DNA from: Asanoa ishikariensis
GTDB taxonomy: Bacteria > Actinomycetota > Actinomycetes > Mycobacteriales > Micromonosporaceae
Direction of reading: 5' to 3'
Length of the DNA: 64,000 nt
NCBI RefSeq assembly: GCF_900107455.1
Contig: NZ_FNQB01000001.1
Span: 2,418,001-2,482,000 of the forward strand
Every line of letters starts with the position of its first letter. Position 1 is the first letter of the stretch. The notes beneath the pieces are model-generated. The model did no database searches. It worked only from the letters and a program-made list of their open reading frames with translations, and was not told the DNA's origin. A program made the translations under genes and the position numbers. Shown one piece after another: positions 8,514 through 17,016 of the stretch.

Positions 8514-9175
8514 GCCCGTTGTCCTATCGCGACTCCGGCGGCGCCGGCTCACCCGTCGTGCTGTTGCACGGCGGCGCCAGCAGCGCGGCGACCTGGGACC
8601 GTTTCGGCGCCGCGCTGGCCGCGGCCGGCCGGCGGACGATCGCCGTCGACCTGCGCGGCCACGGCGGCAGCCCACGGGCGGCCACCTACCCGCTGACCGG
8701 CTTCCGCGACGACGTCACCGGGCTGCTCGACGTGCTCGGGCTCGACCGGATCGCGCTGGTCGGCCACTCACTCGGCGCGCACACCGCTTCGCTGGTCGCC
8801 CAGGCGTGTCCGGATCGGGTCAGCCACCTCGTGCTGGAGGAGCTCCCGGTGCCGGGCGGCCTGTCCGGTCGCCGGTTCCTGCTGCCGGCGCTGTTGCTGC
8901 TCGCCGCGCGCCGGGGATTCGACCCGCGCGCGATGATCTCGGTCGTCCGCCAGCTCAGCGCGCCGGACCCGGCCTGGTGGGACCGTCTCGCCTCGATCAC
9001 CGCACCGACGCTCGTGGTCTCCGGCGGCCCGCGCAGCCACATCCCGCCCGCCCGGTTGGCCGAGGTCACCCGGGCCATCCCGGCCGCGCGGCTGGTCACC
9101 ATCCCGGTCGGCCACCGCGTCCACAGCCTCGACCCTGCCCGCTTCCACGCCGCCGTCGTGCCGTTCCTGACCTGA
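8510..9175 (+). CDS. Alpha/beta-fold hydrolase
   Basis: 221 residues from an ATG that overlaps the tetR stop. The oxyanion segment is VVLLHGGASS, the nucleophile elbow is VGHSLG with Ser87, and the C-terminal histidine is His202 in VGHRVHS. The acid expected after strand 7 is not where it usually sits (the stretch is LVVSGGPRSHIP), so the triad acid is uncertain. Cytoplasmic; no signal peptide. The substrate cannot be predicted. It is co-transcribed with the TetR regulator and may degrade or release its inducer. Confidence 0.88.
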   Translation: MSPLSYRDSGGAGSPVVLLHGGASSAATWDRFGAALAAAGRRTIAVDLRGHGGSPRAATYPLTGFRDDVTGLLDVLGLDRIALVGHSLGAHTASLVAQACPDRVSHLVLEELPVPGGLSGRRFLLPALLLLAARRGFDPRAMISVVRQLSAPDPAWWDRLASITAPTLVVSGGPRSHIPPARLAEVTRAIPAARLVTIPVGHRVHSLDPARFHAAVVPFLT

Positions 9176-9184
9176 GGGAGTCCC

Positions 9185-9820
9185 ATGCAGATTGCCATCC
9201 TGTTGTACGACCGGTTCACCGCGCTCGACGCCGTCGGGCCGTACGACGTGCTCAGTCATCTCCCCGGTGCCGAGGTGGTCTTCGTCGCCGAGCGGCCCGG
9301 TCCGGTGACCAACGAGGTCGGTGGTCTGAGCCTGGTCGCGGGTGCTGCGCTGGCCGACGTCCCCACGCCCGACGTGGTCGTCGTGCCCGGTGGCCCCGGC
9401 CAGACCGCGCACATGGGTGACGGCCCGATCCTGCGCTGGCTGCGCGCCGTCGACGCCCACACGACCTGGACCGCCTCGGTGTGCTCCGGCTCGTTGCTGC
9501 TCGCGGCCGCCGGGCTGCTCACCGGCCGCACGGCCACGAGCCACTGGCTGGTCCGCGAGCAGCTCGCCGACCACGGCGCGATCCCGATCGCGGACCGGTA
9601 CGTCTTCGACGGCAAGTACGTCACGGCGGCCGGTGTCTCGGCCGGCCTGGACATGGCGTTCGCGCTGGCCGGCCGGATCGCCGGCGACGCGGTGGCGCAG
9701 GTGATCCAACTCGCCCACGAGTACGACCCGCGACCGCCGTACGCCTCCGGCAACCCGGACACCGCACCCCGCGCGATCGCGGACGCCGTCCTGGCCCGGC
9801 GGTCGGCCATCGTGTCCTGA
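9185..9820 (+). CDS. DJ-1/PfpI family protein (class I glutamine-amidotransferase-like)
   Basis: 211 residues. The fold signature starts IAILLYDRFTALDAVGPYDVL, with VVVPGGPG near 65 and the nucleophile-elbow cysteine Cys100 in ASVCSGS. The arrangement resembles the isonitrile hydratase/ThiJ branch and lacks the AraC-type DNA-binding tail found in longer relatives. It starts 9 nt after the hydrolase stop and after GAGGGAG, so it probably belongs to the same transcript. The reaction is unknown. Confidence 0.85.
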   Translation: MQIAILLYDRFTALDAVGPYDVLSHLPGAEVVFVAERPGPVTNEVGGLSLVAGAALADVPTPDVVVVPGGPGQTAHMGDGPILRWLRAVDAHTTWTASVCSGSLLLAAAGLLTGRTATSHWLVREQLADHGAIPIADRYVFDGKYVTAAGVSAGLDMAFALAGRIAGDAVAQVIQLAHEYDPRPPYASGNPDTAPRAIADAVLARRSAIVS

Positions 9821-9842
9821 GGGGACGAACTAAGCTTCGTTG

Positions 9843-10748
9843 ATGTTGCGACCCGTCCCTCGGCAGCGAGCCGCTCCCGAGGAGCCGTCGCCGTTCGCGC
9901 GGCGGTGCGCGGCGATCGCCGACTCGCGGGTGTTCGACGTGGTGATCGTCGCGGTGATCGGGGCCAACGCCGTCGCGCTCGGCGTCGAGACCTATCCGCA
10001 CCTCGGCGAGTTCCGGCCGCTGCTGCTCGCTCTGGAGTGGGCGTTCCGGTTCGTGTTCGTCGTCGAGATCGCGATCCGGCTCGGCGCGTACGGCCGGCGT
10101 CCGCAGGACTTCTTCAAGCACGGCTGGAACGTCTTCGACTTCCTGGTCATCGCGGCCGCGTTCCTACCCGGCCTGCACGACTCGACCGCGCTGCGGATCG
10201 TGCGCATCGCGCGCGTACTCCGGCTGGTCCGGTTCTCGCCCGGGTTGCGCACGATCGTCACCGCGCTGCTGCGCAGCCTGCCCGGGGTCGGCGGGTTCCT
10301 CGCCCTGGCGCTGGTCACCCTCTACGTCTACGGCATGGCCGGCTGGCTGATCTTCCACGACGAGTTCCCGGACCAGTACGGAACCCTCGGCCAGGCCGTG
10401 CTGACGCTGTTCGTGCTGCTGTCCCAGGAGACCCTGCCGGATTTGATCCAACAGGGACTGACGGTCTCGCCGTGGACCCTCGTCTACTACGTCAGCTACG
10501 TGCTGATCACGGCGAACCTGCTGCTCAACATCCTGATCGCGGTCATCGTCAACTCGATGGAGGAGGCCCGCCGGCTGGAGATCAGCGAGGGTATGGCCGA
10601 CCGCGACGGCGACGGCGTGCCCGACGAGGTCGACCGGATCGCGGTCACCCAGCGGATCGACGACCTGCGGGCCGCGCTGGGAGAGCTCGAACGCGAGCTT
10701 CGAATCGACCGTGACGACGATCAGGCCCGAAGGGCCCGGTCGGGATAG
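9843..10748 (+). CDS. Six-helix voltage-gated-type ion channel with a calcium-loop tail
   Basis: 301 residues. A voltage-sensor-like unit covers S1-S4, with S4 carrying arginines every third position (R118, R121, R124, R127, R130). A pore module follows, with outer helix about 152-171, pore loop about 181-200 and inner helix about 212-238. The tail has DRDGDGVPDEVD at 253-264, which matches a calcium-binding loop, and then a coiled-coil helix (about 268-290), as in homotetrameric bacterial sodium channels. The filter region reads LLSQETLPD, not the usual TLESW type. TTG at 9840 precedes the ATG. It converges on the next gene with a 28-nt overlap. Confidence 0.85.
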   Translation: MLRPVPRQRAAPEEPSPFARRCAAIADSRVFDVVIVAVIGANAVALGVETYPHLGEFRPLLLALEWAFRFVFVVEIAIRLGAYGRRPQDFFKHGWNVFDFLVIAAAFLPGLHDSTALRIVRIARVLRLVRFSPGLRTIVTALLRSLPGVGGFLALALVTLYVYGMAGWLIFHDEFPDQYGTLGQAVLTLFVLLSQETLPDLIQQGLTVSPWTLVYYVSYVLITANLLLNILIAVIVNSMEEARRLEISEGMADRDGDGVPDEVDRIAVTQRIDDLRAALGELERELRIDRDDDQARRARSG

Positions 10749-12451
10749 GCGGCGCTCTGCTCGAAGAAGCGGACCCGGTCGGTGCACTCGAGCAGCACCT
10801 CGTTCCAGGTGCGAACCCGGACCCGGCCGTCGTCCGGGCTCGAAGCGACCAGCCCGCGGACGACCAGCCACACCTCCCAGTCGACCCGGATGCCGCGGTA
10901 CCGGGTGTCGGCCGCGACCGCTTCCGCGTACGCGCTGAGCTGCGTCAGGTCCTTGGCACCCGCCGTGTCGGACCCGAGGACGACCAGGTGCTGGAGGCGT
11001 TCGTGCTCGCGGCGGGTCTGGGCCACCAGCAGGTCGGCGTCCGGTCCGGCGTGTCGGTCCAGAACCACGTCGAGGGTACGGTCGCCCGCCAGCAACCCGT
11101 GCCGGTCGCCGAACACCCAGGTGTTGCCGGCCAGCACCGGGCGGAGCCGCTCCGGGTCGGCGCCGTCCGCCGTCAGTCGCCGCAGCGCGCCGATCACCTC
11201 CAGGCGGTCCGCGACGGTGGCGGCCGCCCGGATCACGCGGTCGGTCTCCCGCAGCACCCGATCGAGCTGGGACCGGTCGTCGTCGGAGAGCTTGAAGATC
11301 GTGCCCAACAGGTCGGCGACCCGGTCCGGCCGCGCGCGCAGCACCTCGCGCAGCAACGCCAGGGTGGCCCGCCGCTGGTTGCCCCGGCGCGGGATGTGCC
11401 GGTGCACGGTGGTGGCGACGAGGTCGAACGTCTCCTGTTCGAGCCCGCCGTCGGCCTCGTACGGGTAGTCGCCCTCGGTGCGCCACCGCGCGACCAGCTC
11501 CCGGCGCCGGTCGTCGACCCGGCTGCGGAAATGCGCCCGCAACTGCTCCCGGGCGGCGGCGACCAGGGCGGTGACCTCGCTGTCGTGCCCGTCGCCAAGC
11601 TGCACGTCACCCACGTGGTCGGCGGTGGCGTGCCAGAGCACGTACGCGGTGAAGTCGAACCCGGGCGCCCGGATGCCGACGTCGACCGACCCGACCGGGA
11701 TGCCGTGCCGGTCGCACAGGTGCAGCTCGCGCTCGACCGGTGTCGACCACTCGATCACCTTGAGCTGCGCTTCTTCGGTGTCGCCGGCCGCGGTCGCGAA
11801 GGTCAGCGGGTAGACGGCGGTGCGCGCGACCGAGGTGCGCGGGTCGACCGGCACGCCGTCGTAGACGACCGTGACCTCCGGGTACGCGGTCAGGTAGGGC
11901 GCGAGCTCGGTGGTCAGGCGGCGGTGGTTGGCCCGCAGCGGCAGCCGGTCGAGCCGGGGCGACTGCTTGCCCCACGCCTCGACCAGCGTGCCGGTGCCGG
12001 ACCGGGTGGGCTCACTGTCGCCGATCAGGAAGTCGTTGCGGGCTCCGGCGTGCGCGGCGACCTCGGTCCGCGACCGGCCACCCACTCCGTCGGCCACGGT
12101 GGTCCAGCGGAGGTGGTCGCCGAGCGCGTACGCCCGCAGCCGTCCCTGCCCGTTGCTGCCGTGCAGGGTCCGCTGTTTGAGCAGCGTACCGGCGGTCCAC
12201 TTCTTCCAGGAGCCACCGATGCGGTCGAACGCGGCAGCCAACGCCTCGGGCGCCATGCCGGTGCCGTCGTCGCGCACCGTCACCCGTTCGACGGCACCGA
12301 GCGGCGAGCGATGCAACACCACGTCGACCCGGGTCGCGTCAGCGTCGAGCGCGTTCCAAATCAGCTCCTTGACGGCGCCCAACGGGTCACTCTCGCGCGC
12401 CAGCCGCTGCACATGGTCCTCGGCTGCTTCCAGGTGCACACGGCGCATCAC
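10721..12451 (-). CDS. GHKL (MORC/Hsp90-like) ATPase with degenerate PD-(D/E)XK-like C-terminus
   Basis: 576 residues. The Bergerat ATP-binding fold is clear: N-box AVKELIWNALDAD near 26-38, DDGTGM at 61-66 and GSNGQGRLRA near 98-107. A helical middle follows (about 300-430). The C-terminal section (about 438-545) follows the pattern of a Shedu/DUF4263-type nuclease (TWVFGDRHGLL, DADLLV, HLVV, LTQLSAYAEAVAAD, WEVWLV). However, where ELK is expected after HLVV the sequence is LGSDTAG, so the catalytic E-x-K is missing. Related two-domain proteins occur in antiphage loci; a defence role here is inference. GTG at 12451 is followed by ATG at 12448. Confidence 0.75.
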   Translation of the reverse strand: MMRRVHLEAAEDHVQRLARESDPLGAVKELIWNALDADATRVDVVLHRSPLGAVERVTVRDDGTGMAPEALAAAFDRIGGSWKKWTAGTLLKQRTLHGSNGQGRLRAYALGDHLRWTTVADGVGGRSRTEVAAHAGARNDFLIGDSEPTRSGTGTLVEAWGKQSPRLDRLPLRANHRRLTTELAPYLTAYPEVTVVYDGVPVDPRTSVARTAVYPLTFATAAGDTEEAQLKVIEWSTPVERELHLCDRHGIPVGSVDVGIRAPGFDFTAYVLWHATADHVGDVQLGDGHDSEVTALVAAAREQLRAHFRSRVDDRRRELVARWRTEGDYPYEADGGLEQETFDLVATTVHRHIPRRGNQRRATLALLREVLRARPDRVADLLGTIFKLSDDDRSQLDRVLRETDRVIRAAATVADRLEVIGALRRLTADGADPERLRPVLAGNTWVFGDRHGLLAGDRTLDVVLDRHAGPDADLLVAQTRREHERLQHLVVLGSDTAGAKDLTQLSAYAEAVAADTRYRGIRVDWEVWLVVRGLVASSPDDGRVRVRTWNEVLLECTDRVRFFEQSAAYPDRALRA

Positions 12452-12460
12452 CGCATCTTG

Positions 12461-13090
12461 CTACGCCGCGGCTACGTGCAGGGGGGTGGCCATGCGCATC
12501 AGCCAGAAGCTGGACGGGACCCGGATGGCGTCGTCGACGACCTCGCCCGTCACGTCCGCGAAGGACTCGCGGGCCAGGGCCTCGAAGGCGGCCGGTTCGC
12601 GGACGTGCTCGCCGCGGTCGTTGTCGCTCATCCACTTCGAGATCCGGCCCTGGCCCGGCGCGTAGCAGGTGTCGACCGCGATCACCCGCCCGCCCGGCGC
12701 CAGCGCCCGCGACGCGACCCGCAGCAGCGAGCGCGACTCGTCGTCGGAGAGGTGGTGCAGCAGGCCGAGCAGCAGCACCGCGTTGGCCGGCGGCAGCACG
12801 CCCAGGTGCTGCTCGCCGAAGATCTCCGTGGAGAACGTCGCCCGATCCGAGCCGTAGCGGGCGGAGGCATGTTCGACGTACCGCGAAGAGGTGTCGAAGC
12901 CGAAGTAGGTCACCGCCGGCAGCCGGTCGAAGTAGTACGCCGGTCCGCAGCCCACGTCGATCACCGTGTCGCCGTCGTGCAGGTCGAGTTCGGCCAGGCA
13001 GCGGTAGCGCAGGCGGTCGGAACCGAGCGCCTTCTGCAGGGCCACGTACATCGTGACGTTGCCGAGCAGGTTCTTGAGCGGGGCCAGCAC
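12461..13090 (-). CDS. Class I SAM-dependent methyltransferase
   Basis: 209 residues. The SAM-binding site reads DTVIDVGCGPAYYFDRL (about 41-57), followed by GFDTSSRYVEHA, LLLGLLHHLSD near 107 and RALAPGGRVIAVDT. The acceptor is not evident. It lies 13 nt downstream of another methyltransferase gene on the same strand and 9 nt upstream of the GHKL ATPase, so the three may share a transcript. The N-terminal helix (NLLGNVTMYVALQKALGSD) is unlike small-molecule O-methyltransferases and suggests a lipid or glycan acceptor, weakly. Confidence 0.85.
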   Translation of the reverse strand: MLAPLKNLLGNVTMYVALQKALGSDRLRYRCLAELDLHDGDTVIDVGCGPAYYFDRLPAVTYFGFDTSSRYVEHASARYGSDRATFSTEIFGEQHLGVLPPANAVLLLGLLHHLSDDESRSLLRVASRALAPGGRVIAVDTCYAPGQGRISKWMSDNDRGEHVREPAAFEALARESFADVTGEVVDDAIRVPSSFWLMRMATPLHVAAA

Positions 13091-13103
13091 GGGGACGGGT
13101 CTC

Positions 13104-13811
13104 CTATTCGGGACGGTGGGCGCGCAGCATCAGCGAGACGCCGGGCAACGACTTCACCGGAAGATAGCGTTCGGTCGCCACCACCGCACGCAGGCCCAGG
13201 TTGACCGGGGTGGCGATGTCGTCGAGGTCGCTGCCGGTGGAGTTGCGCCGGCGCCAGGCCGCGATCGGCCGGAGCAGCACGTTCCAGCTCCACAGCTCGT
13301 CGATCACGAGCCCGGCCTTCTCGACGACCGCGCGCAGGCCGGCCCGGTCGTAGCGCCGGACGTGACCGACGGCCACGTCATGAGCCGACCAGAGCTTCAT
13401 GTCCGCGGGTACGGCGATCAGCACCGTGCCACCCGGCCGCAGGACCCGGAAGATCTCCGCGGTCGCCTCGTGGTCCTCGTCGATGTGCTCCAGCACGTCG
13501 AACGCGGTCACCAGGTCGAGCGCGCCGCTGCCGATCGGGAGCTGCCGTGCGTCGGCCCGCATCACTGACAGCCCGCGCTCACGGGCCACCTCGGCGCCCT
13601 CGGTGCTGTATTCCAGCGCCACCGGCCGCCAGCCGTGTGCGCGCAGCACCCGGGTGTTGCCGCCGCCGGCCGCGCCGATGTCGAGTGCCGCACCGGGCGT
13701 GCCGAGCCCACGCAGGGCGCGGGCGAGCAGCGCCCGGCGCTCGGCGTACCACCAGTGGCGGTCCTCGAGCGCGGCCAGCTTGCGGATCTCGGTCGCTTCC
13801 ACGGCACTCAC
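13104..13811 (-). CDS. Class I SAM-dependent methyltransferase
   Basis: 235 residues from GTG 13809-13811; the longer frame runs into the divergent gene and was not used. Motif I is ALDIGAAGGGNTRVL, with LEYSTEGAEVA and a clear LVTAFDVLEHIDED and FRVLRPGGTVLIAVP. An HWWYAERRALL segment near the start is typical of Methyltransf_11/23 enzymes found in surface-polysaccharide loci. A C-terminal extension (about 160-235) may bind substrate. It is co-directional with the methyltransferase at 12461. Confidence 0.87.
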   Translation of the reverse strand: MSAVEATEIRKLAALEDRHWWYAERRALLARALRGLGTPGAALDIGAAGGGNTRVLRAHGWRPVALEYSTEGAEVARERGLSVMRADARQLPIGSGALDLVTAFDVLEHIDEDHEATAEIFRVLRPGGTVLIAVPADMKLWSAHDVAVGHVRRYDRAGLRAVVEKAGLVIDELWSWNVLLRPIAAWRRRNSTGSDLDDIATPVNLGLRAVVATERYLPVKSLPGVSLMLRAHRPE

Positions 13812-13829
13812 CCTATTACGCTGCCCGAC

Positions 13830-14048
13830 ATGCCTGAGGCACACGGCTTCGCGTACGAGGAGCGCGCCGATGGATCGGTCGTGATCTTCCACCACGGCCG
13901 TCCCGCGACGACGGTGCGCGGCGCCCGCGCGGGGGAGTTCCTGGCCGAGGTCGACGACGATCCGCAGGGCGTGATGGCCCGCTGGACGGGCAACTACCGG
14001 CGGGGCAACGAGCGCACGGGCAAGAACCACCCGCGCAACCGGGGCTAA
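13830..14048 (+). CDS. Small conserved hypothetical protein
   Basis: 72 residues from the ATG at 13830, divergent from the methyltransferase and ending 1 nt before the accD stop on the other strand. The sequence reads as a compact beta-sheet (FAYEERADGSVVIFHHGRPA, VRGARAGEFLAEV) with a basic tail ending KNHPRNRG. High third-position GC supports coding. There is no signal peptide. The function is unknown. Confidence 0.65.
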   Translation: MPEAHGFAYEERADGSVVIFHHGRPATTVRGARAGEFLAEVDDDPQGVMARWTGNYRRGNERTGKNHPRNRG

Positions 14049-14049
14049 C

Positions 14050-15474
14050 TCAGAGCGGAATGTTCCCGTGCGCCCCGCGCGCGGCCGGAGCGGCCGCCAG
14101 GGCCTCCGCGAGCCGGCGCCGGGTCTCGCCGGGCTGGAGCACGTCGTCGACGACGCCGATCTCCAGCGCCCGCTGCACGCCGCCCGCCTCTTTGATCTGC
14201 TGCTCGATGAGTTGGGCCCGCAGGGCCTCGCGCTCCTCGTGCGGCGCGGCGGCGAGCTTCTTGCGGTGCAGCACGTTGACCGCGGCCGACGCGCCCATCA
14301 CCGCGATCTCCGCGTCGGGCCAGGCGAACACCGCGGTGGCACCCAGCGAGCGGGAGTTCATCGCGATGTACGCGCCTCCGTACGCCTTGCGGGTCACCAG
14401 CGTCACCCGGGGCACGACCGCCTCCGCGAACGCGTGCAGGAGCTTGGCGCCGCGGCGCACCACGCCGTCCCACTCCTGGCCGAGGCCGGGCAGGTAGCCG
14501 GGTACGTCGACGAGCACGATCAGCGGCACGCCCAGCGCGTCGCACATTCGGACGAACCGGGCGGCCTTCTCGGCGCTGGCCGCGTCCAGGCAGCCGCCGA
14601 GGCGCAGCGGGTTGTTGGCGATGACGCCGACGGTCCGCCCGCCGAACCGGCCCAGGGTGGTGACGACGTTCGGCGCCCACTTGGCGTGAAGCTCCACGCC
14701 GGGCTCGTCGAGCAGGGCGGAGACGACCGGCTTCACGTCGTACGCCCGGTTGGCCGCCTCCGGCATCGTGCCGGTCAGGTCGTGCGCGGGGTCGTCGGTG
14801 GCGATGTCGGCCGGTGAGATCCGGCCCTGCCGGCCGAGCAGGGCGGCCAGCTTGCGCGCCTCGTCCAGGGCCGACTCGTCGTCCTTGGTGGTCACATGCA
14901 CGACGCCGGAGCGCCGGCCGTGCGGCTCGGGACCGCCGAGGCGTTCCATGTCGACCTGCTCGCCGGTGACGCTGCGGACGACCTCGGGACCGGTCACGAA
15001 GATCCGGCCCGCGCCGCCCATCACCACGATGTCGGTCAGCGCCGGCCCGTAGGCGGCACCGCCGGCCGCGGGGCCGAGCACGACGGAGATCTGGGGGACC
15101 CGGCCGGACGCCCGCACCATGGCCGCGAAGACCTGGCCGACCGCGTCCAGTGCGACGACGCCCTCGGCCAGCCGCGCGCCGCCGGAGTGCCACAGGCCGA
15201 GCACCGGCACGCGCTCCCGGACGGCGGCGTCGATCGCCTCGACCACGTGCCGGCAACCCTCGCTGCCCATCGCGCCGCCCATCCGGGTGGCGTCGGTGGC
15301 GTACGCGACCGCCGGCGTGCCGTCGATCTCGCCGCGGGCGGCGAGCACACCGGAGTCGTCGCGGGGTGCGACCAGGCGCAGGGTGCCGGCGTCGAACAAG
15401 GCTCGCAGCCGAAGCTCCGGGTCCCGATAGTCCACGCCGGCCGCGTCGTCGACAGCCATGCTCCTGGTCACCAC
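14050..15474 (-). CDS. accD: Acyl-CoA carboxylase carboxyltransferase (beta) subunit
   Basis: 474 residues. This is the biotin-dependent carboxyltransferase with two crotonase-like halves; landmarks include RMGGAMGSEGCRHVVEAID, WHSGGARLAEGV, GPAAGGAAYGPAL and, in the second half, VPGYLPGLGQEWDGVVRRG and KAYGGAYIAMNSR. It carboxylates acetyl- or propionyl-CoA using biotin on a separate alpha subunit that is not encoded here. As the last gene of the fatty-acid operon it corresponds in position to mycobacterial accD6, so malonyl-CoA supply is the likely role. GTG at 15474 or 15471 fits the upstream GGGGGA; ATG 15459 is too close to its own AGGAG. Confidence 0.92.
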   Translation of the reverse strand: MVTRSMAVDDAAGVDYRDPELRLRALFDAGTLRLVAPRDDSGVLAARGEIDGTPAVAYATDATRMGGAMGSEGCRHVVEAIDAAVRERVPVLGLWHSGGARLAEGVVALDAVGQVFAAMVRASGRVPQISVVLGPAAGGAAYGPALTDIVVMGGAGRIFVTGPEVVRSVTGEQVDMERLGGPEPHGRRSGVVHVTTKDDESALDEARKLAALLGRQGRISPADIATDDPAHDLTGTMPEAANRAYDVKPVVSALLDEPGVELHAKWAPNVVTTLGRFGGRTVGVIANNPLRLGGCLDAASAEKAARFVRMCDALGVPLIVLVDVPGYLPGLGQEWDGVVRRGAKLLHAFAEAVVPRVTLVTRKAYGGAYIAMNSRSLGATAVFAWPDAEIAVMGASAAVNVLHRKKLAAAPHEEREALRAQLIEQQIKEAGGVQRALEIGVVDDVLQPGETRRRLAEALAAAPAARGAHGNIPL

Positions 15475-15500
15475 AATCCCCCGTCAGTGGGGCCCGATGT

Positions 15501-16727
15501 TCACGCGCGGGTGAACACCAGGGCCACGTTGTGCCCGCCGAAGCCGAACGAGTTGTTCAGCACCGCCGGAATGTCCAGCGGTCGCGCCTTGTGCGCGGCC
15601 ACGTCCATGTCGAGCTTGTCGTCGGGGTCGTCGAGGTTGATCGTCGGCGGCACCACGCTGTCGCGGATGGCCAGGATCGACGCGATCGACTCCAACGCGC
15701 CGGCCGCGCCGAGCAGGTGCCCGGTCATCGACTTGGTCGCGGTGATCACGGGGTGGTCGCCGAGCGCGGCGTGCAGCGCGTAGATCTCCGCGACGTCGCC
15801 GACCGGGGTGGAGGTGGCGTGCGCGTTGACGTGCACGATGTCGCCCTTGGCGATGCCGGCGTCGGCGATCGCCTTGGCGATGGCCCGGATCGCGCCGCGC
15901 CCCTCCGGGTGCGGCTGGACGATGTCGTAGCCGTCGGAGGTCAGACCGGCGCCGGCCAGCCGGGCGTAGACCCGGGCACCGCGCGCGGCGGCGTGGTCGG
16001 CGCGCTCCAGCACGACGACCCCGGCACCTTCGCCCAGCACGAAGCCGTCGCGGCCCTTGTCCCAGGGCCGGGACGCCCGCTCCGGGTCGTCGTTGCGGGT
16101 CGACATGGCCCGCATCGACGCGAAGCCGGCGATCGGCAGGGGGTGGATGACCGCCTCGGTGCCGCCGGCCACGACCACGTCGGCCCGGCCGGCGCGGATC
16201 ATGTCGAGGCCGAGCGCGATCGCCTCGGCGCCGGTCGCGCAGGCGCTGGCGACCGAGTGGACGCCGGCCTGTGCGCCGAGCTCGAGCCCGACCCAGGCGG
16301 CCGGGCCGTTCGGCATCAGCATCGGCACGGTGTGCGGGGAGACCCGGCGCGGGCCGGAGGCCTCCAGGATGTCGTCCTGGGCGAGCAGGGTGGTGGCGCC
16401 CCCTATGCCCGACCCGATGCTGACCCCGAGCCGCTCCGGGTCGAGCCCCGTGTCGGCCAGGCCGGCGTCGGCCCAGGCCTCGTGCGCGGCGATCAGCGCG
16501 ATCGCCTCGGACCGGTCGAGCCGACGGAGCTTGACCCGGTCGATCTTCTCGGAAGGCTCGACCGCGAGCTGCGCGGCGATCCGGACCGACAGTTGGCCGG
16601 CCCACTCCTGGGTGAGCGGACCCACCCCGGAGCGGCCGGCCAGCATGGCGTCCCAGGTCGACGCGACGTCCCCGCCGAGCGGGGTCGTCGCTCCGAGCCC
16701 GGTGACGACGACGTCGGTGCGACTCAT
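15501..16727 (-). CDS. fabF: Beta-ketoacyl-ACP synthase II
   Basis: 408 residues. Condensing enzyme of type II fatty-acid elongation. The catalytic triad is intact: Cys163 in ASACATGAEA, His303 in NAHATSTPVGD and His337 in TKSMTGHLLGAAG, with Lys332. The thiolase-fold ending NNSFGFGGHN is present. It begins 1 nt after the acpP stop and precedes accD by about 26 nt, so expression is coupled within the operon. Length is normal for FabF. Confidence 0.96.
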   Translation of the reverse strand: MSRTDVVVTGLGATTPLGGDVASTWDAMLAGRSGVGPLTQEWAGQLSVRIAAQLAVEPSEKIDRVKLRRLDRSEAIALIAAHEAWADAGLADTGLDPERLGVSIGSGIGGATTLLAQDDILEASGPRRVSPHTVPMLMPNGPAAWVGLELGAQAGVHSVASACATGAEAIALGLDMIRAGRADVVVAGGTEAVIHPLPIAGFASMRAMSTRNDDPERASRPWDKGRDGFVLGEGAGVVVLERADHAAARGARVYARLAGAGLTSDGYDIVQPHPEGRGAIRAIAKAIADAGIAKGDIVHVNAHATSTPVGDVAEIYALHAALGDHPVITATKSMTGHLLGAAGALESIASILAIRDSVVPPTINLDDPDDKLDMDVAAHKARPLDIPAVLNNSFGFGGHNVALVFTRA

Positions 16728-16728
16728 G

Positions 16729-16968
16729 TCAGAGGTTCGACTCGATGTAGGTGACAGCGTCGCCGACGCTCTTGAGGTTCTGCACCTCGTTGTCGGGGAT
16801 CTTGACGCCGAACTTCTCCTCGGCCGCCACGACGACCTCGACCATGGACAGCGAGTCGACGTCGAGGTCGTCCGTGAAGGACTTCTCCTCGGCCACGTCG
16901 TCGGGGTTGACCCCGGCGACCTCTTCCAGGATCTCGGCCAGGCCCGACGTGATCTCGTCACGGGTCAT
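16729..16968 (-). CDS. acpP: Acyl carrier protein
   Basis: 79 residues, strongly acidic. The phosphopantetheine attachment site is Ser39 in LDVDSLSMVEVV. It is a normal four-helix type II ACP that carries acyl chains between FabD, FabH and FabF encoded on either side. The ATG follows a GAGAGGACACC sequence. The gene sits 48 nt after fabH and 1 nt before fabF. Confidence 0.97.
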   Translation of the reverse strand: MTRDEITSGLAEILEEVAGVNPDDVAEEKSFTDDLDVDSLSMVEVVVAAEEKFGVKIPDNEVQNLKSVGDAVTYIESNL

Positions 16969-17016
16969 TGCGGTGGTGTCCTCTCGGTGTGGTGATGGTG
17001 TCGGTTGAGCGTCCGC

